Positions 14,900 through 25,557 of a stretch of DNA of 42,570 nucleotides are shown piece after piece. The stretch spans positions 1-42,570 of the forward strand of contig NZ_FUXG01000025.1 of NCBI RefSeq assembly GCF_900167095.1, given 5' to 3'. The stretch's first letter is position 1, and every line of letters starts with the position of its first letter. Origin of the DNA: Oceanospirillum multiglobuliferum. GTDB lineage: Bacteria; Pseudomonadota; Gammaproteobacteria; Pseudomonadales; Halomonadaceae. Below the pieces are notes generated by a model, which was given only the letters and a program-made list of their open reading frames with translations, ran no database searches and had not been told where the DNA came from. Position numbers and translations under genes: made by a program.

Positions 14900-15310
14900 C
14901 CTCTTTGCCTGTTAATGTTACAAAGTGTTGCAATGAATTAAAGATAGCGCAAGTTTGAATCTTAATTAATTTCTTGCCCTCCCTTCTTTCCTAATCAGCT
15001 TAACCTTCACGCTATTCCTTAACATAGGAGCCCAAATGCTGCAGGGGCCAATAGACTTTATCCTGAGGCATAAATGTAGCTTTTTATTTACATGCCATAA
15101 TTTTGGCTTTACTACTGGCTACACATACGACTTAAGGTCAAAAATGCCTTAATCACCAGTATATTACTATTGCCGACCAGCTGTCAGATCAGCATACTGT
15201 CTCATTTTTCAGCATTCATACAACTGTATGGACGCCATTATATGACCCTTTAATCAATTGCTATCATAATCGCCCATGTAGGCAGCATTGATGCAGGTTT
15301 TATCTTAAGG
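14900..15310 (+). promoter_or_regulatory. Intergenic control region with promoter for the aminotransferase
   Basis: A 420-base gap between divergent genes, with no gene seen in it. ATGACC at 15242-15247 and CATAAT at 15265-15270, 17 bases apart, make a good sigma-70 promoter for the gene at 15321. A palindrome CATAC-AACT-GTATG (15217-15230) just upstream of the -35 box could be an activator or repressor site. AAGGA before the ATG is the ribosome site. Confidence 0.5.
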
Positions 15311-15320
15311 ACTTACAAAA

Positions 15321-16502
15321 ATGACCACTTACAGCTCTTTTCATCCCCCTGTTCGCACACTAATGGGACCAGGCCCTTCTGATGTTAATCCTCGTGTTTT
15401 AGCGGCAATGGCGCGACCTACTATTGGTCACTTAGACCCTGAGTTCATCACTATGATGGACGAAGTTAAGGCGATGCTGAAAGCTGTGCTAAAGACAAAC
15501 AATGAGTTAACAATGCCTGTTTCAGCTCCAGGTTCTGCGGGCATGGAGGCATGTTTTGTTAATTTAGTAGAGCCGGGTGATAAGGTTATTGTCTGCCAAA
15601 ATGGCGTTTTTGGTGGCCGTATGCGTGAGAATGTCGAGCGTTTTGGCGGCATTGCAATCATGGTTGAAGATGAATGGGGCACTGCTATTGATCTTGCAAA
15701 AGTAGAAGCGGCTTTTGCAGCTAATCCTGATGCTAAAATTCTAGCTTTTGTACACGCTGAAACTTCTACTGGTGTGCGCTCTGATGCTCAAGCGTTGTGT
15801 AAAATTGCTCAGGCCAACAATGCGCTTTCTATTGTTGATGCAGTTACCTCTATGGGTGGCATTGAGCTAGATGTTGATGGCTGGGGTATTGATGCGCTGT
15901 ATAGTGGTACTCAGAAGTGTCTGTCATGCCCACCGGGTATTTCGCCAGTTACTTTCAGCGCGAAAGCAGTTGAAGTGGTTAAAGCGCGCAAATCAAAAGT
16001 GCCAAGCTGGTTCTTAGACACCAATCTGGTGATGGGTTATTGGGGCGGCAGTGGTAAGCGCGCTTATCACCATACTGCACCTGTTAATGCACTATATGCT
16101 TTACATGAATCGCTAGTGATGTTGCTAGAAGAAGGGTTGGAGAATGCATGGGCGCGTCATAACCTGCATCATCAAGCGCTGAAAGCAGGCTTAGAAGCGA
16201 TGGGCTTAGAGCTTCTTGTGGATGAGGCTGATCGTTTGCCTCAGCTTAACTCAGTGAAAATCCCTGAAGGGGTTGATGATGCTGCATTGCGTAGCGCCTT
16301 ATTAGACAATTACAGCCTAGAAATTGGTGCAGGTCTTGGTGCATTAGCGGGTAAAGTTTGGCGCATTGGTTTAATGGGGGCAGGCTGTACTCGTCGTAAC
16401 GTGATGCTGTGCTTAGATGCTTTAGAGAACACAATGCGCGCCCAAGGTGTACAGGTAAACGCTGGTGCAGCAGATGCCGCTGCAAAAGTTTATCAAGGCT
16501 AG
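15321..16502 (+). CDS. Class V aminotransferase, alanine/serine-glyoxylate type
   Basis: 393 residues, cytosolic, PLP-dependent. LMGPGPSDVNPRVL near the start and GHLDPEF are signatures of the alanine-glyoxylate/serine-glyoxylate aminotransferase family. HAETSTGVRSD, DAVTSMGG and SGTQKCLSCPPG follow; Lys199 in the last is the PLP lysine. Such enzymes convert glyoxylate to glycine using alanine or serine, or act on taurine-like or phosphonate-derived amines; the substrate cannot be fixed here. It is followed by a strong terminator and by a DASS carboxylate transporter on the same strand. Confidence 0.9.
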   Translation: MTTYSSFHPPVRTLMGPGPSDVNPRVLAAMARPTIGHLDPEFITMMDEVKAMLKAVLKTNNELTMPVSAPGSAGMEACFVNLVEPGDKVIVCQNGVFGGRMRENVERFGGIAIMVEDEWGTAIDLAKVEAAFAANPDAKILAFVHAETSTGVRSDAQALCKIAQANNALSIVDAVTSMGGIELDVDGWGIDALYSGTQKCLSCPPGISPVTFSAKAVEVVKARKSKVPSWFLDTNLVMGYWGGSGKRAYHHTAPVNALYALHESLVMLLEEGLENAWARHNLHHQALKAGLEAMGLELLVDEADRLPQLNSVKIPEGVDDAALRSALLDNYSLEIGAGLGALAGKVWRIGLMGAGCTRRNVMLCLDALENTMRAQGVQVNAGAADAAAKVYQG

Positions 16503-16557
16503 TTTTGATACGCTGATTTGATGTACTTTGTATCACTTAACTTTGCTCTAGTATCTC

Positions 16558-16586
16558 AAGATAAGCACGCATCGCGTGCTTATCTT
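16558..16586. terminator. Terminator after the aminotransferase
   Basis: AAGATAAGCACGC and GCGTGCTTATCTT form a perfect 13-bp stem with a 3-base loop, about 55 bases after the stop codon. Confidence 0.8.
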
Positions 16587-16856
16587 AGTATCAGCGCTCG
16601 GTCTGTTAACACAACAGAGGGGAATGATAAGGGAATGATAGGAGCCTGATTTTGCCATATCATCGAGCACTTTTGTTGATGATTGATTAGGCTCTTTTAG
16701 AATAAAACCTATTAAAAGCAGACTCTTTAAAAAATATCTATCCGATGGTAATCCCCCCGATAAAGCCACTATCATCACTGCGTAATTATTTTGCTTTAAG
16801 CTTACCGCTGTACAAACTCCCCGTACTTGACCGATTCTCATAAAAAGGACACCAAA

Positions 16857-18119
16857 ATGTTAGACTCTGTGAGTCTTGGCTGTTTGATTCTATTTGTTGT
16901 AGCCACGTTGTGGGTTACTGAGTGGATTCATGTCAGTTTAACCGCTCTGCTAATACCTGTTTTAGCCATTCTTAGTGGTATATTCGACGTTAATGAGGCT
17001 TTTAAGTCTTTTGCTAATCCGATTATTTTCATTTTTCTAGGGGGTTTTGCCCTTTCAGCGGCATTGCATAGGCAGCAATTAGATCGGCGTATTGCACAGA
17101 CTATTATTAGGCTGGCAAGAGGCCAGCTGTCCCGAGCGGCTACGTTGATTTTTATGACCACTGCTATGTTGTCGATGTGGGTGTCTAATACTGCTACAGC
17201 GGCTATGATGCTGCCATTAACATTGGGTGTGTTGTCATCTCTTGACTATTCAGAACATCGTCAAACCTATCTTTATTTTTTACTGGGTGTTGCATTCTCT
17301 GCCAATATTGGCGGCATAGGCACTTTAGTTGGCAGCCCTCCAAATGCAATTGCAGCCGCAGCAGTGGGTTTAAACTTTACTCAGTGGATGATGTATGCGA
17401 TTCCTGTTGTCTTGGTGTTGATGCCGATTATGGTATACACCCTTCGTTTTTGCTTTAAACCAGACTTGCGAGCGCAAGTTGAGTTTGAACAGTCTGCTCC
17501 CTCCCCTCTTAATAGTGCTCAAAAGCTGACTCTGCTTGTCTTTGCTCTTACGGTGTTAGGCTGGGTTTTTAGTCAACAAATTGGCTTATGGTTAGGTATA
17601 AAGGGTAGTGTTGATGCATTGGTTGCAGTGTCAGCAATTGTATTGCTGGGCAGTATGAAGCTACTGACGTGGCAAACCTTTGATCAGCAAACAGATTGGG
17701 GGATTTTGCTACTGTTTGGCGGTGGGTTAACGCTAAGCGCATTACTGTCTAGCTCTGGTGCCAGTGCATTTATGGCGGAGCAGATTATTCAACTGATCAC
17801 GGAAATGCCATTAATATTGTTTGTGCTGGGTATGGTTGTTTTTATTATGGTGCTAACTGCCGTTGCCAGTAATACCGCCAGTGCTGCGCTGCTGTTGCCG
17901 ATATTTTTACCATTGGCTGAAGGGCTAGGTGTATCTCAAATAGGCTTGGCGCTGCTAATTGCGGTTGGTGCCTCTTGTGCTTTCACACTGCCAGTGGCCA
18001 CGCCACCTAATGCTATTGTGTTTGGCAGTGGCTTTGTACCGCAAAGAGAGATGTTAAGGGTGGGATCTATTCTAAGTGTTGTAATTTTACCTGTACTTAT
18101 GGGACTGGGTTTTAATTAG
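16857..18119 (+). CDS. DASS/SLC13 family sodium:carboxylate transporter
   Basis: A 420-residue inner-membrane protein with about eleven hydrophobic segments. The two internal repeats each carry the family ion/substrate motif: WVSNTATAAMMLP and AVASNTASAALLLP. Each is followed by a proline loop, GSPPNAIAAA and ATPPNAIVFGSG. These motifs define divalent-anion:Na+ symporters (succinate, fumarate, citrate, sulfate types). The substrate is not decidable. The ATG at 16857 has AAAAAGGA at 8 bases; the TTG-started extension lacks a site. It may work with the aminotransferase upstream, but a terminator separates them. Confidence 0.9.
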   Translation: MLDSVSLGCLILFVVATLWVTEWIHVSLTALLIPVLAILSGIFDVNEAFKSFANPIIFIFLGGFALSAALHRQQLDRRIAQTIIRLARGQLSRAATLIFMTTAMLSMWVSNTATAAMMLPLTLGVLSSLDYSEHRQTYLYFLLGVAFSANIGGIGTLVGSPPNAIAAAAVGLNFTQWMMYAIPVVLVLMPIMVYTLRFCFKPDLRAQVEFEQSAPSPLNSAQKLTLLVFALTVLGWVFSQQIGLWLGIKGSVDALVAVSAIVLLGSMKLLTWQTFDQQTDWGILLLFGGGLTLSALLSSSGASAFMAEQIIQLITEMPLILFVLGMVVFIMVLTAVASNTASAALLLPIFLPLAEGLGVSQIGLALLIAVGASCAFTLPVATPPNAIVFGSGFVPQREMLRVGSILSVVILPVLMGLGFN

Positions 18120-18134
18120 CCGGTGTTCTATGCG

Positions 18135-18175
18135 CAAGCCTCCCCGCTTATTTGAGTAGTGGGCAGGGTGGCTTG
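18135..18175. terminator. Terminator between convergent genes
   Basis: CAAGCCTCCC and GGGTGGCTTG form a 10-bp stem with one mismatch and a loop of about 20 bases. It is placed between the stops of the transporter and the ACT protein. Confidence 0.5.
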
Positions 18176-18211
18176 TTGTATTACTTTGGTTCAGCTATTC
18201 AGACAGGCTTG

Positions 18212-18730
18212 TTAGCTGTTGAGAGTGATATCAACCATCAGGTCGCTGGCAATTGCTTCCAACGCATCTTGTAATTCATCTAAGCTAACGTTTTCGCCTG
18301 CTGATAGATCTGCATCTGCTTTAAACAACAGTTCGGCAGACATTGAACCAGAGACTAACTCGGTGTTCAGGCGCTCTACGTTGATGTGACGTTTAGCCAG
18401 TGCTTGAGAGATTTCACGCACAATCCCGGGCTTGTCATGCCCAACAAGTTCTAGCGTAAACTTGACTTGGCTTTCAATTGGCTCAGGTTCTACTGTACGC
18501 TCCACCGTTACTTTTAAGCCACGGCTTTCTAAGTCAAGCAGTGCTGCAATTAATGCATCTGCTTGGTCTTCTGGCACTTCTGTGATTAATATGCCAGCAA
18601 ACTTACCCGCAAGCCGAGACATACCAGACTCAAGCCAATTACCTTGATGGCTAGCAATGGTTTGTGATAGTAATCCTACTAATCCTGGTTTATCTGGGCC
18701 AATAAGGGTGAGCACCAAAGAAGTCATCAT
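18212..18730 (-). CDS. Double-ACT-domain protein, GcvR-like
   Basis: 172 residues in two ACT domains. Each opens with the ligand-loop pattern, LTLIGPDKPGLVGLLSQTI and LELVGHDKPGIVREISQAL. This is the layout of the GcvR glycine-cleavage regulator group, which in E. coli binds GcvA; here there is no gcv gene nearby. A small acidic protein, cytosolic, without any catalytic domain. It starts 38 bases after the Spo0M-like gene ends and may be cotranscribed with it. Confidence 0.82.
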   Translation of the reverse strand: MMTSLVLTLIGPDKPGLVGLLSQTIASHQGNWLESGMSRLAGKFAGILITEVPEDQADALIAALLDLESRGLKVTVERTVEPEPIESQVKFTLELVGHDKPGIVREISQALAKRHINVERLNTELVSGSMSAELLFKADADLSAGENVSLDELQDALEAIASDLMVDITLNS

Positions 18731-18768
18731 AAGTCTGTTCCTGCGATATTAAAGTTAATATTGGACAC

Positions 18769-19509
18769 TTAGCCCAAGAAGTTCTTGATCTGAGCGGTCA
18801 CTTGGTCTTGAGACAACCCATTATCCAAGCTCATACTACGATAGCTATCGCCACCAAAATTGCGATCCAGTTCTAGTAATACATGTGTTACTTGCGGCGT
18901 TGCCACAAATGACACTTCAACTTCATTTAAACCAAATAATGCGAATTTATTAGGCTTAAACTCTAGCTCTTGATAGCATCCGATACTGGATACAAAGCCG
19001 TTGCCTCGTAGCTGTCCTTCCTCGACATCTGCCTTCACCAGACTATAACCACAAAGATCCATAGCTTGCAGCACTTTATTTTGTATAGACGTTGCGATGA
19101 TGTTAAGCGGGTCTTTATCGCTTGCATCTATTGCCATATCAATGTTTAGACCTGTTGAGATCCAAACTTTAGTTTGGTTATTTCGTGCGCCATTAGCGCT
19201 GATAGGGGTTTCATATGGTAGTTGAGCGCTGAAGGGTATTGTTTTGGTTTCACCCGCATTAATCACAAAGCTGTCAGCAATACGCCATTGCGCAATACGT
19301 TGATTGGCAATCATGTCCGTTTCATCACGTTTCACTTTGACTCTTGTCATTAAGGCCAAGTCTAAGCCTGAAATTGTTTGCTCAGTATCACCACCTGTAA
19401 TTACGATATTGGCACTAAAGTTGTCACCAGGGCTTAGTAATTCAGAGGTTAAAATGGTATCAACTTTAGCACCGCCAATACCCACAGTTGCAAGTAGCTT
19501 TTTAAACAT
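18769..19509 (-). CDS. Spo0M-like (SpoOM family, arrestin-fold) protein
   Basis: 246 residues, with the family start MFKKLLATVGIGGAKVDTIL followed by GD-x-F-x-A-x-I and GLDLALMTRVK. The family has an arrestin-like beta-sandwich. In Bacillus it affects sporulation control, while in Gram-negatives the role is unknown. C-terminal segments (ELEFKPNKFALFGLNEVEVS and ELDRNFGGDSYRS) match the second sandwich. No membrane segment. It lies between the hybrid kinase and the ACT protein genes, all leftward. Confidence 0.85.
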   Translation of the reverse strand: MFKKLLATVGIGGAKVDTILTSELLSPGDNFSANIVITGGDTEQTISGLDLALMTRVKVKRDETDMIANQRIAQWRIADSFVINAGETKTIPFSAQLPYETPISANGARNNQTKVWISTGLNIDMAIDASDKDPLNIIATSIQNKVLQAMDLCGYSLVKADVEEGQLRGNGFVSSIGCYQELEFKPNKFALFGLNEVEVSFVATPQVTHVLLELDRNFGGDSYRSMSLDNGLSQDQVTAQIKNFLG

Positions 19510-19588
19510 CCGTTTTCCCTTCTGTTTTTAATGTTTTAAATCACAAAATCTAAGTTAAATAATCACATATTTCTACATAACAGTTATT

Positions 19589-22500
19589 TTAGCTGCGATA
19601 ACGTTGTATCACTGACATTAACAGCTGAAAATCTAGAGGTTTGCAAAGATAGTCATCAAAGCCTTGCTCTAGTGCTTCATCAATATACTCAGGCTCTACT
19701 TGCCCGCTTAGTGCAATTATCGGCAGTTCATCCCCCATGGGTTGAGTTCGAATGACGGCTAAAAGTTCCGCGCCTGAGATACCTGACAGGTTCATGTCCA
19801 TAATAATTAAATCAGGGCAACGGTTTAGAAAAGCCTCAAGGCCATCTTCCACCGTTGAGGCTATGGTTAGGACAAAGCCTGCTTTTTGGTGCTCTTCCCG
19901 CGCGAAGAAGCGTTCTAGTAGCTGCTGATTACTGACTTCATCTTCAATGTATAACAGCTCAAAACGTTGGGAGTCGACGCTATTAGATGAATGATTCGGC
20001 TGCATTATATTGGAGGGTTGAGTATTTTTAACTTGCGAATACAAAGGTAATCGAACGGTGAAGCAACTACCAACGCCCAGTTTAGACTCAGCCTCAATTG
20101 AGCCGCCCATCGCCTCTACAATGTGCTTGCTTAGTGCCAAACCGATTCCAATGCCTTGAGCATGAATGCTACCCTCGGCAGACTCAAAAGGCGAAAACAG
20201 TTGTGACAAGAAACTTTCTTCAATACCTAGCCCTGTATCTTGTACTTTGAATATGCAGTGTTCAGCTGTACTGAGTAGGCTGACCGATACGCTACCATTA
20301 GGCTGATTAAATTTTATCGCGTTATGCAACAAGCAGTTAATCATCTGTTTTAATCGCGCTTGATCGGCTTGCACTATGATGACTTGATCAGGTATCTCAA
20401 GATTAAGCTGCAACTGGTCACGGGTAAGCTGGGGCGTATGCTCTGTTACGACTTGTTTTAATACTTGGCTAATATCAATAGGTTCTAGCATCAGCTTGAA
20501 CTCGTTACGCTCTAGCTTTGCCAGATCCAGTATTTCATCGACCAGTGCCAACATCTCTTGCCCTGAGGTTACAATTTGCTCCACTTGTTCGTAGTGATCC
20601 TCACTGAGATCCTCTGACTCCAACATAATGAGCTGTCCAAAACCAAGGATCGCATTTAATGGTGTTCTGAACTCATGGCTCATTCGAGACAAAAATTGGG
20701 TTTTGGCTTGGTTTGCTTGCTCGGCTCTCTCTTTCTCTTGCTTTAAGCCAAACTCTGCCCAAAGGCGTTCTTGGTCATTTTCATAACCCGCTAGAATTGC
20801 TGCGCAAGTGGCAATCCAAGGTTCAAACAAGCTGACCTCCGCCGACCAGCTTCTTGTATCGTTGACTAATATGAAAAAACCCATTTGCAGGTCAACACCT
20901 GAAAGAACGGGCAAGATAAGAAGGCCTGACTTTTGTAATGGATCAGAGGATGAGCTGCAATAACCCGGTAGAATATCATCAACTAGAACCAGCTCTGGGT
21001 TAAGTGGGCGCTCATGGTGTAACCACTTGGTCACGCATTGTTGCCCCCATTCGCGCAATTTTAATCGGCACTCTGTAGTAAGTGCGGTTTCATTTGCGTT
21101 AATTTGCTCACAAATTGCGCCTTCACCAATTTTCTGTTGCAGTGGCTCTGTTAGTGCGTAAAAGCCAAAGTTTGCTTGTGCCAAGTGCATTAGGTTATTG
21201 AGTTGTGAGGTCAAATCTGGCTTTTTCTCTTTGGCGCAGATAAAGCGTGTTTGCAAAGTAGAAATATGGGTCAACAAGCTATTGTTAAACTGGCGTATAA
21301 ACTCCTCTTTTTTACGTGTGCTAATATCGCGCACCATCACAATGATTCTATTGTCTGAGGCTCTAGCAAATCTCAACTCTAAAATTTGCAAATTATTAGC
21401 ACTTGCACGAGTTACTTCAGCAAAATAACGGGCTTGAGCGCTCTGTTTTGGCTCTAGTAGTGTTCTTCTTAACTCTTCCTCAGATAGCACTGAGAAGAGA
21501 TCAAACAGATTAATACCATTACGTAGAGAGATCTTAAGGGGGTCTCCTTTGGGCTGTTGATAGTGCAGCAGTTCAAAACGTGCGTTAAACACCAATAACA
21601 GATCAGGCAGTGCTTCTAGTAAAGCTTCGTTTTCAGCCTCTCTAACCTGTAACTCTTGTGAAGTGACTGAAAGCTTGTCGGCAAGTTGTGCACGGTTTCT
21701 ATAGAGATCAACTTCGAGGCGCTTTCTTAAAGAGATATCACGGGCAAATACACAGATAAATGCGTCATAGCTATCCTGATAAAAACTCATGTGAGTATCG
21801 GCCGGAAAGCTCATGCCAGAACGTTTGAGTAAACTTGCCTCATGTTGAACTGTTTCGCCACGACGCACTCTTGACCAAAGCAAGTGCCAGCTATCTTCAT
21901 TAATGGCTGCATCAATGTCTTTTAAGCGCAGGTTGAGCATGTCTGCTTTTGAGTAACCTAATATTTGCAGGCTAGTTTGGTTGGCATAAATAATTCCGCC
22001 GTCCTCTTTAACCCAAAATACTAGCTCTGCTGCTTGCTCTAAGGTGTCGCTTTGGCGCTTTAGCTGAATCAACTCGGTTCGACTGACAGAAACATCTTTT
22101 ATTTGTACTAAAGTGACCTGACGTTGGGTTTCAAGTTTATTGAAATGGCAGGAGAGTAGTTTTTGTGACTCTCCTTGGCTCCATAAACCAAAATAAGTGT
22201 CAGAGTCTGCCTGCTGGATTAGAGAAGTGAAATTTGGTGCGTCATCGCCAGAATCTGTTTTAAGTCGCAAGCTTAGTTCTAACAATAACGTTGTTAACTC
22301 AGCGAGTCCTATCTCATTTTCTCCTGCTAAAAGTTGCTGAGCGAGTGCATTAAAACTGACAGCATCTCCATTATGGTTCAAAAGAATTAAGCCCTCTCCG
22401 GAATGCTCAAACATGAGCTTTCCAAGTTGATGAGCAGGTAGCTTTTGTGAGCCTTTTGACTGAAATGAAAGAAATAAAAAACAAATACTGGTCAGCGATA

Positions 22501-23284
22501 GGCCTCCTGTAAACAGCAACAACCAGTGATGTAACTGCAAACTGTCCATAAAAATATAAGGCTGATAGCTTAAGTAAAAATCAAGCTCCAAAGATTTGTT
22601 TTGAATCTCTGCTTGTATTTGATTGCGCTTCTCTGGGTTTCTTTGCCCTATAGAAATAATGCCTTGCTGCTGATGAGATACAGAGAAAAAGGCTGTATTA
22701 GCAGGTAAAAGATTTCGATAAATCGGATATAACTGAGGCTGAAAACTAATTGTAGCGATCAGCACGCCCTTAATTTTAGCGTTATGCTTCAAAGGTACTG
22801 CAATTAGCAATTGCTCTAAGTCACTTTTAACGTTACCAGATAGGTCGCGAGTTGGCGGCTTATAGCGATAAGGCAATAACCACTGAGTGTCGCCTTGCAA
22901 CACTTTCTGGAATAAAACCTGTTGGTAAACGATAGGATGAACTTGCCCTAGCCACTGCTCATCCTGTGCATGTTGAACATAACCATTACTGTCCAGTATA
23001 TAGTAGGTATATAACGCATTCTTATCTAACAATGCGACTAGATGCTCTTGATCAAGAGTGGGTAGCGCCTCAAGTAACTGTGCCCAAACCTCGATCTGTG
23101 TCTTTTGTTCATTCACCCAGTGCGATGTCAGATCGCTCAGCATTGTTAGCTCTTGCTGTGCTAGCGTACGCTTTTGCTCAGTTTCAATTTCATTAATTTG
23201 AATAAATCCTACTGTTGAAGCGAGCAAAACTAATAACGCAACAGCTAAAGTGCCCCATCGAGTTTGCTTTTCCATAGGCATCAT
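19589..23284 (-). CDS. Membrane hybrid sensor histidine kinase
   Basis: 1231 residues. An N-terminal membrane helix (about 12-29), a periplasmic sensor of about 220 residues and a second helix (about 255-275) come first. Three PAS-like domains (the middle one from VFWVKEDGGIIYANQTSLQI to the PAC segment FARDISLRKR) and a GAF-like region follow. The kinase has the H-box RMSHEFRTPLNAILGFGQL, N-box LLHNAIKFNQPNG, DTGLGIEES and GIGIGLALSKH. A C-terminal receiver domain has acidic pocket IEDE, phosphorylatable Asp in IIMDMNLSGISG and Lys in CKPLD. All catalytic residues are present. No partner regulator is adjacent, so the output pathway and ligand are unknown. Its ATG has AAGGA at 5 bases. Confidence 0.93.
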   Translation of the reverse strand: MMPMEKQTRWGTLAVALLVLLASTVGFIQINEIETEQKRTLAQQELTMLSDLTSHWVNEQKTQIEVWAQLLEALPTLDQEHLVALLDKNALYTYYILDSNGYVQHAQDEQWLGQVHPIVYQQVLFQKVLQGDTQWLLPYRYKPPTRDLSGNVKSDLEQLLIAVPLKHNAKIKGVLIATISFQPQLYPIYRNLLPANTAFFSVSHQQQGIISIGQRNPEKRNQIQAEIQNKSLELDFYLSYQPYIFMDSLQLHHWLLLFTGGLSLTSICFLFLSFQSKGSQKLPAHQLGKLMFEHSGEGLILLNHNGDAVSFNALAQQLLAGENEIGLAELTTLLLELSLRLKTDSGDDAPNFTSLIQQADSDTYFGLWSQGESQKLLSCHFNKLETQRQVTLVQIKDVSVSRTELIQLKRQSDTLEQAAELVFWVKEDGGIIYANQTSLQILGYSKADMLNLRLKDIDAAINEDSWHLLWSRVRRGETVQHEASLLKRSGMSFPADTHMSFYQDSYDAFICVFARDISLRKRLEVDLYRNRAQLADKLSVTSQELQVREAENEALLEALPDLLLVFNARFELLHYQQPKGDPLKISLRNGINLFDLFSVLSEEELRRTLLEPKQSAQARYFAEVTRASANNLQILELRFARASDNRIIVMVRDISTRKKEEFIRQFNNSLLTHISTLQTRFICAKEKKPDLTSQLNNLMHLAQANFGFYALTEPLQQKIGEGAICEQINANETALTTECRLKLREWGQQCVTKWLHHERPLNPELVLVDDILPGYCSSSSDPLQKSGLLILPVLSGVDLQMGFFILVNDTRSWSAEVSLFEPWIATCAAILAGYENDQERLWAEFGLKQEKERAEQANQAKTQFLSRMSHEFRTPLNAILGFGQLIMLESEDLSEDHYEQVEQIVTSGQEMLALVDEILDLAKLERNEFKLMLEPIDISQVLKQVVTEHTPQLTRDQLQLNLEIPDQVIIVQADQARLKQMINCLLHNAIKFNQPNGSVSVSLLSTAEHCIFKVQDTGLGIEESFLSQLFSPFESAEGSIHAQGIGIGLALSKHIVEAMGGSIEAESKLGVGSCFTVRLPLYSQVKNTQPSNIMQPNHSSNSVDSQRFELLYIEDEVSNQQLLERFFAREEHQKAGFVLTIASTVEDGLEAFLNRCPDLIIMDMNLSGISGAELLAVIRTQPMGDELPIIALSGQVEPEYIDEALEQGFDDYLCKPLDFQLLMSVIQRYRS

Positions 23285-23341
23285 AAAATCCTTAAACTTA
23301 CTATGCTCTGACGAGGCATATTGTTAAATACCCAAACACAA

Positions 23342-25363
23342 TCATAGTATCAATCGAGCCTTCAAACGGTGAATTTCATCTCTTATTTTAGCAGCTTGTT
23401 CAAATTCCAAAGCTTTTGACGCTTCATACATTTTATCTTCTAACTGGCTGATGGCTTTTAATAACTGAGTTGGAGACATAGTGTCTACATCTGTTTGATA
23501 AATTGCGGAATCTTCTGCCACTTTGCGTGTTTTATTGCTGACTTTTTTACCGGGAATACGTGCGCCCTCTAAAATGTCAGCAACATTTTTCTGCACCGTT
23601 GTTGGGGTAATTCCCTGTAGCTGATTGTGTTCGATCTGTTTTGCACGACGACGCAAGGTCTCATCAATAGCACGCTGCATGGAGCCAGTGATGCGATCCC
23701 CATATAAAATAGCTTTACCATTTACATGGCGTGCAGCTCGACCGATAGTTTGTATCAAAGAGCGTTCAGAGCGTAAGAAGCCCTCTTTGTCGGCATCTAA
23801 TATAGCCACTAAAGACACTTCAGGCATATCCAAGCCTTCACGTAGCAAGTTAATGCCTACTAATACATCAAATACACCTAGACGTAGATCACGGATAATC
23901 TCAACCCGCTCAACCGTATCAATATCAGAGTGTAGGTAGCGTACCTTTACACCTAAATCTGAAAGATAATGGGTTAGGTCTTCAGACATCCGCTTTGTAA
24001 GGGTTGTCACTAATACCCGCTCATTAACGGCTACTCTCAGATGGATCTCCGATAGCAAATCATCAACTTGTTGACCTGCTGGACGCACTTCTATTTCTGG
24101 ATCAAGCAAGCCCGTAGGGCGTACCACTTGCTCTACAACTTGGCCTTGGTGCTCTGCTTCATAGTTGCCGGGCGTTGCTGAAACAAAGATCATTTGCGGT
24201 GAGATCTGTTCCCACTCTTCAAACTTCATCGGGCGGTTGTCTAAGGCAGATGGCAAGCGGAAACCATACTGCACTAATGTCTCTTTACGAGAGCGGTCTC
24301 CACGATACATTGCGCCCAGCTGGGGCACCGTCACATGGGATTCGTCAATAAAGAGTAGTGCATTATCGGGTAGGTAATCAAAAAATGTCGGTGGTGGCTG
24401 ACCATCATTGCGGCCAGATAAATAGCGGGAATAGTTTTCGATACCGTTGCAGTAGCCTAGCTCCATCATCATTTCAATGTCGTACAATGTGCGCTGTTCT
24501 ACACGCTGAGCCTCTACGAGTTTGTCATGCTGACGAAACCATTCGATACGCTCTTGCAACTCAACCTTAATATTCTCAGCGGCTTCCAGTACTTTTTCTC
24601 TAGGTGTAACGTAGTGTGATTTCGGATAAATAGTGATCCGAGGCATCTTACGCAGCTGCTGCCCTGTTAATGGATCAAAGATCGAAATAGACTCTACCTC
24701 ATCATCAAATAACTCAATCCGCACTGCTTCGTTTTCTGATTCGGCAGGAAATACATCAATCACATCGCCACGCACACGATAAGTAGCACGACGAAAATCA
24801 ATATCGTTACGGGTATATTGAAGCTCTGCTAAACGGCGTAATATTTTGCGCTGATCAATGCGCTCACCACGGTCAATATGTAGCACCATTTTCAGATAAG
24901 ACTTCGGATCGCCCAAGCCATAGATAGCTGAAACGGTTGCCACTATCAAACAATCAGGTCGCTCCAGTAACGCCTTGGTAGCAGATAAACGCATCTGCTC
25001 AATGTGCTCATTAATAGAAGCATCTTTGTCAATAAAGGTGTCCGATGAGGGCACGTAGGCTTCTGGCTGATAATAGTCGTAATAAGATACAAAGTACTCT
25101 ACAGCATTATTAGGGAAAAAATCTTTGAACTCACCATACAGCTGGGCTGCTAGTGTTTTATTGTGTGCCAGTACAATGGTTGGGCGCTGCACTTTTTCTA
25201 CGATGTTTGCCATCGTAAAAGTTTTTCCAGAACCTGTAACGCCCAGCAGTGTTTGATGTACTAAACCACTGTCTAAACCTTTGCAAAGTGCATCAATTGC
25301 CGCAGGTTGATCCCCCGCTGGTTCAAAACGGGACTTTAAAGTAAATTTTTTCTGTAATTCCAT
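23342..25363 (-). CDS. uvrB: UvrABC excision nuclease subunit B
   Basis: 673 residues, the normal length. It loads onto damaged DNA with UvrA and recruits UvrC for the two incisions. Walker [16 protein letters not shown], the damage-binding beta-hairpin region [13 protein letters not shown], the DEAD-like [17 protein letters not shown], helicase motif [18 protein letters not shown] and the C-terminal UvrC-binding UVR motif ([20 protein letters not shown]) are all intact. The start ATG is at 25363. I found no LexA box in the 195-base gap to the divergent aminotransferase gene. Confidence 0.98.
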   Translation of the reverse strand: MELQKKFTLKSRFEPAGDQPAAIDALCKGLDSGLVHQTLLGVTGSGKTFTMANIVEKVQRPTIVLAHNKTLAAQLYGEFKDFFPNNAVEYFVSYYDYYQPEAYVPSSDTFIDKDASINEHIEQMRLSATKALLERPDCLIVATVSAIYGLGDPKSYLKMVLHIDRGERIDQRKILRRLAELQYTRNDIDFRRATYRVRGDVIDVFPAESENEAVRIELFDDEVESISIFDPLTGQQLRKMPRITIYPKSHYVTPREKVLEAAENIKVELQERIEWFRQHDKLVEAQRVEQRTLYDIEMMMELGYCNGIENYSRYLSGRNDGQPPPTFFDYLPDNALLFIDESHVTVPQLGAMYRGDRSRKETLVQYGFRLPSALDNRPMKFEEWEQISPQMIFVSATPGNYEAEHQGQVVEQVVRPTGLLDPEIEVRPAGQQVDDLLSEIHLRVAVNERVLVTTLTKRMSEDLTHYLSDLGVKVRYLHSDIDTVERVEIIRDLRLGVFDVLVGINLLREGLDMPEVSLVAILDADKEGFLRSERSLIQTIGRAARHVNGKAILYGDRITGSMQRAIDETLRRRAKQIEHNQLQGITPTTVQKNVADILEGARIPGKKVSNKTRKVAEDSAIYQTDVDTMSPTQLLKAISQLEDKMYEASKALEFEQAAKIRDEIHRLKARLIL

Positions 25364-25557
25364 GGTTTATCAGGCCAATTATTTGTTAAAAACTTATTTG
25401 CCAGAAAAGATCACTACATCTTTTCGGTACAGGCTATAAACAGTGATTCGCACACACTTTTTACCATTTCTACACTTCACGGCAGGCCATTAACTCCTGT
25501 ATGATTCTCAATGTTAAACGCCTATTTTCTGAGCGAAAATGAATCGAGGATACCAGC

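Noticed and set aside
25364..25557. Possible LexA (SOS) box before uvrB (ACAG...ACAG at about 25425)
   Set aside because: The two ACAG elements are direct repeats, not the CTGT-N8-ACAG palindrome.
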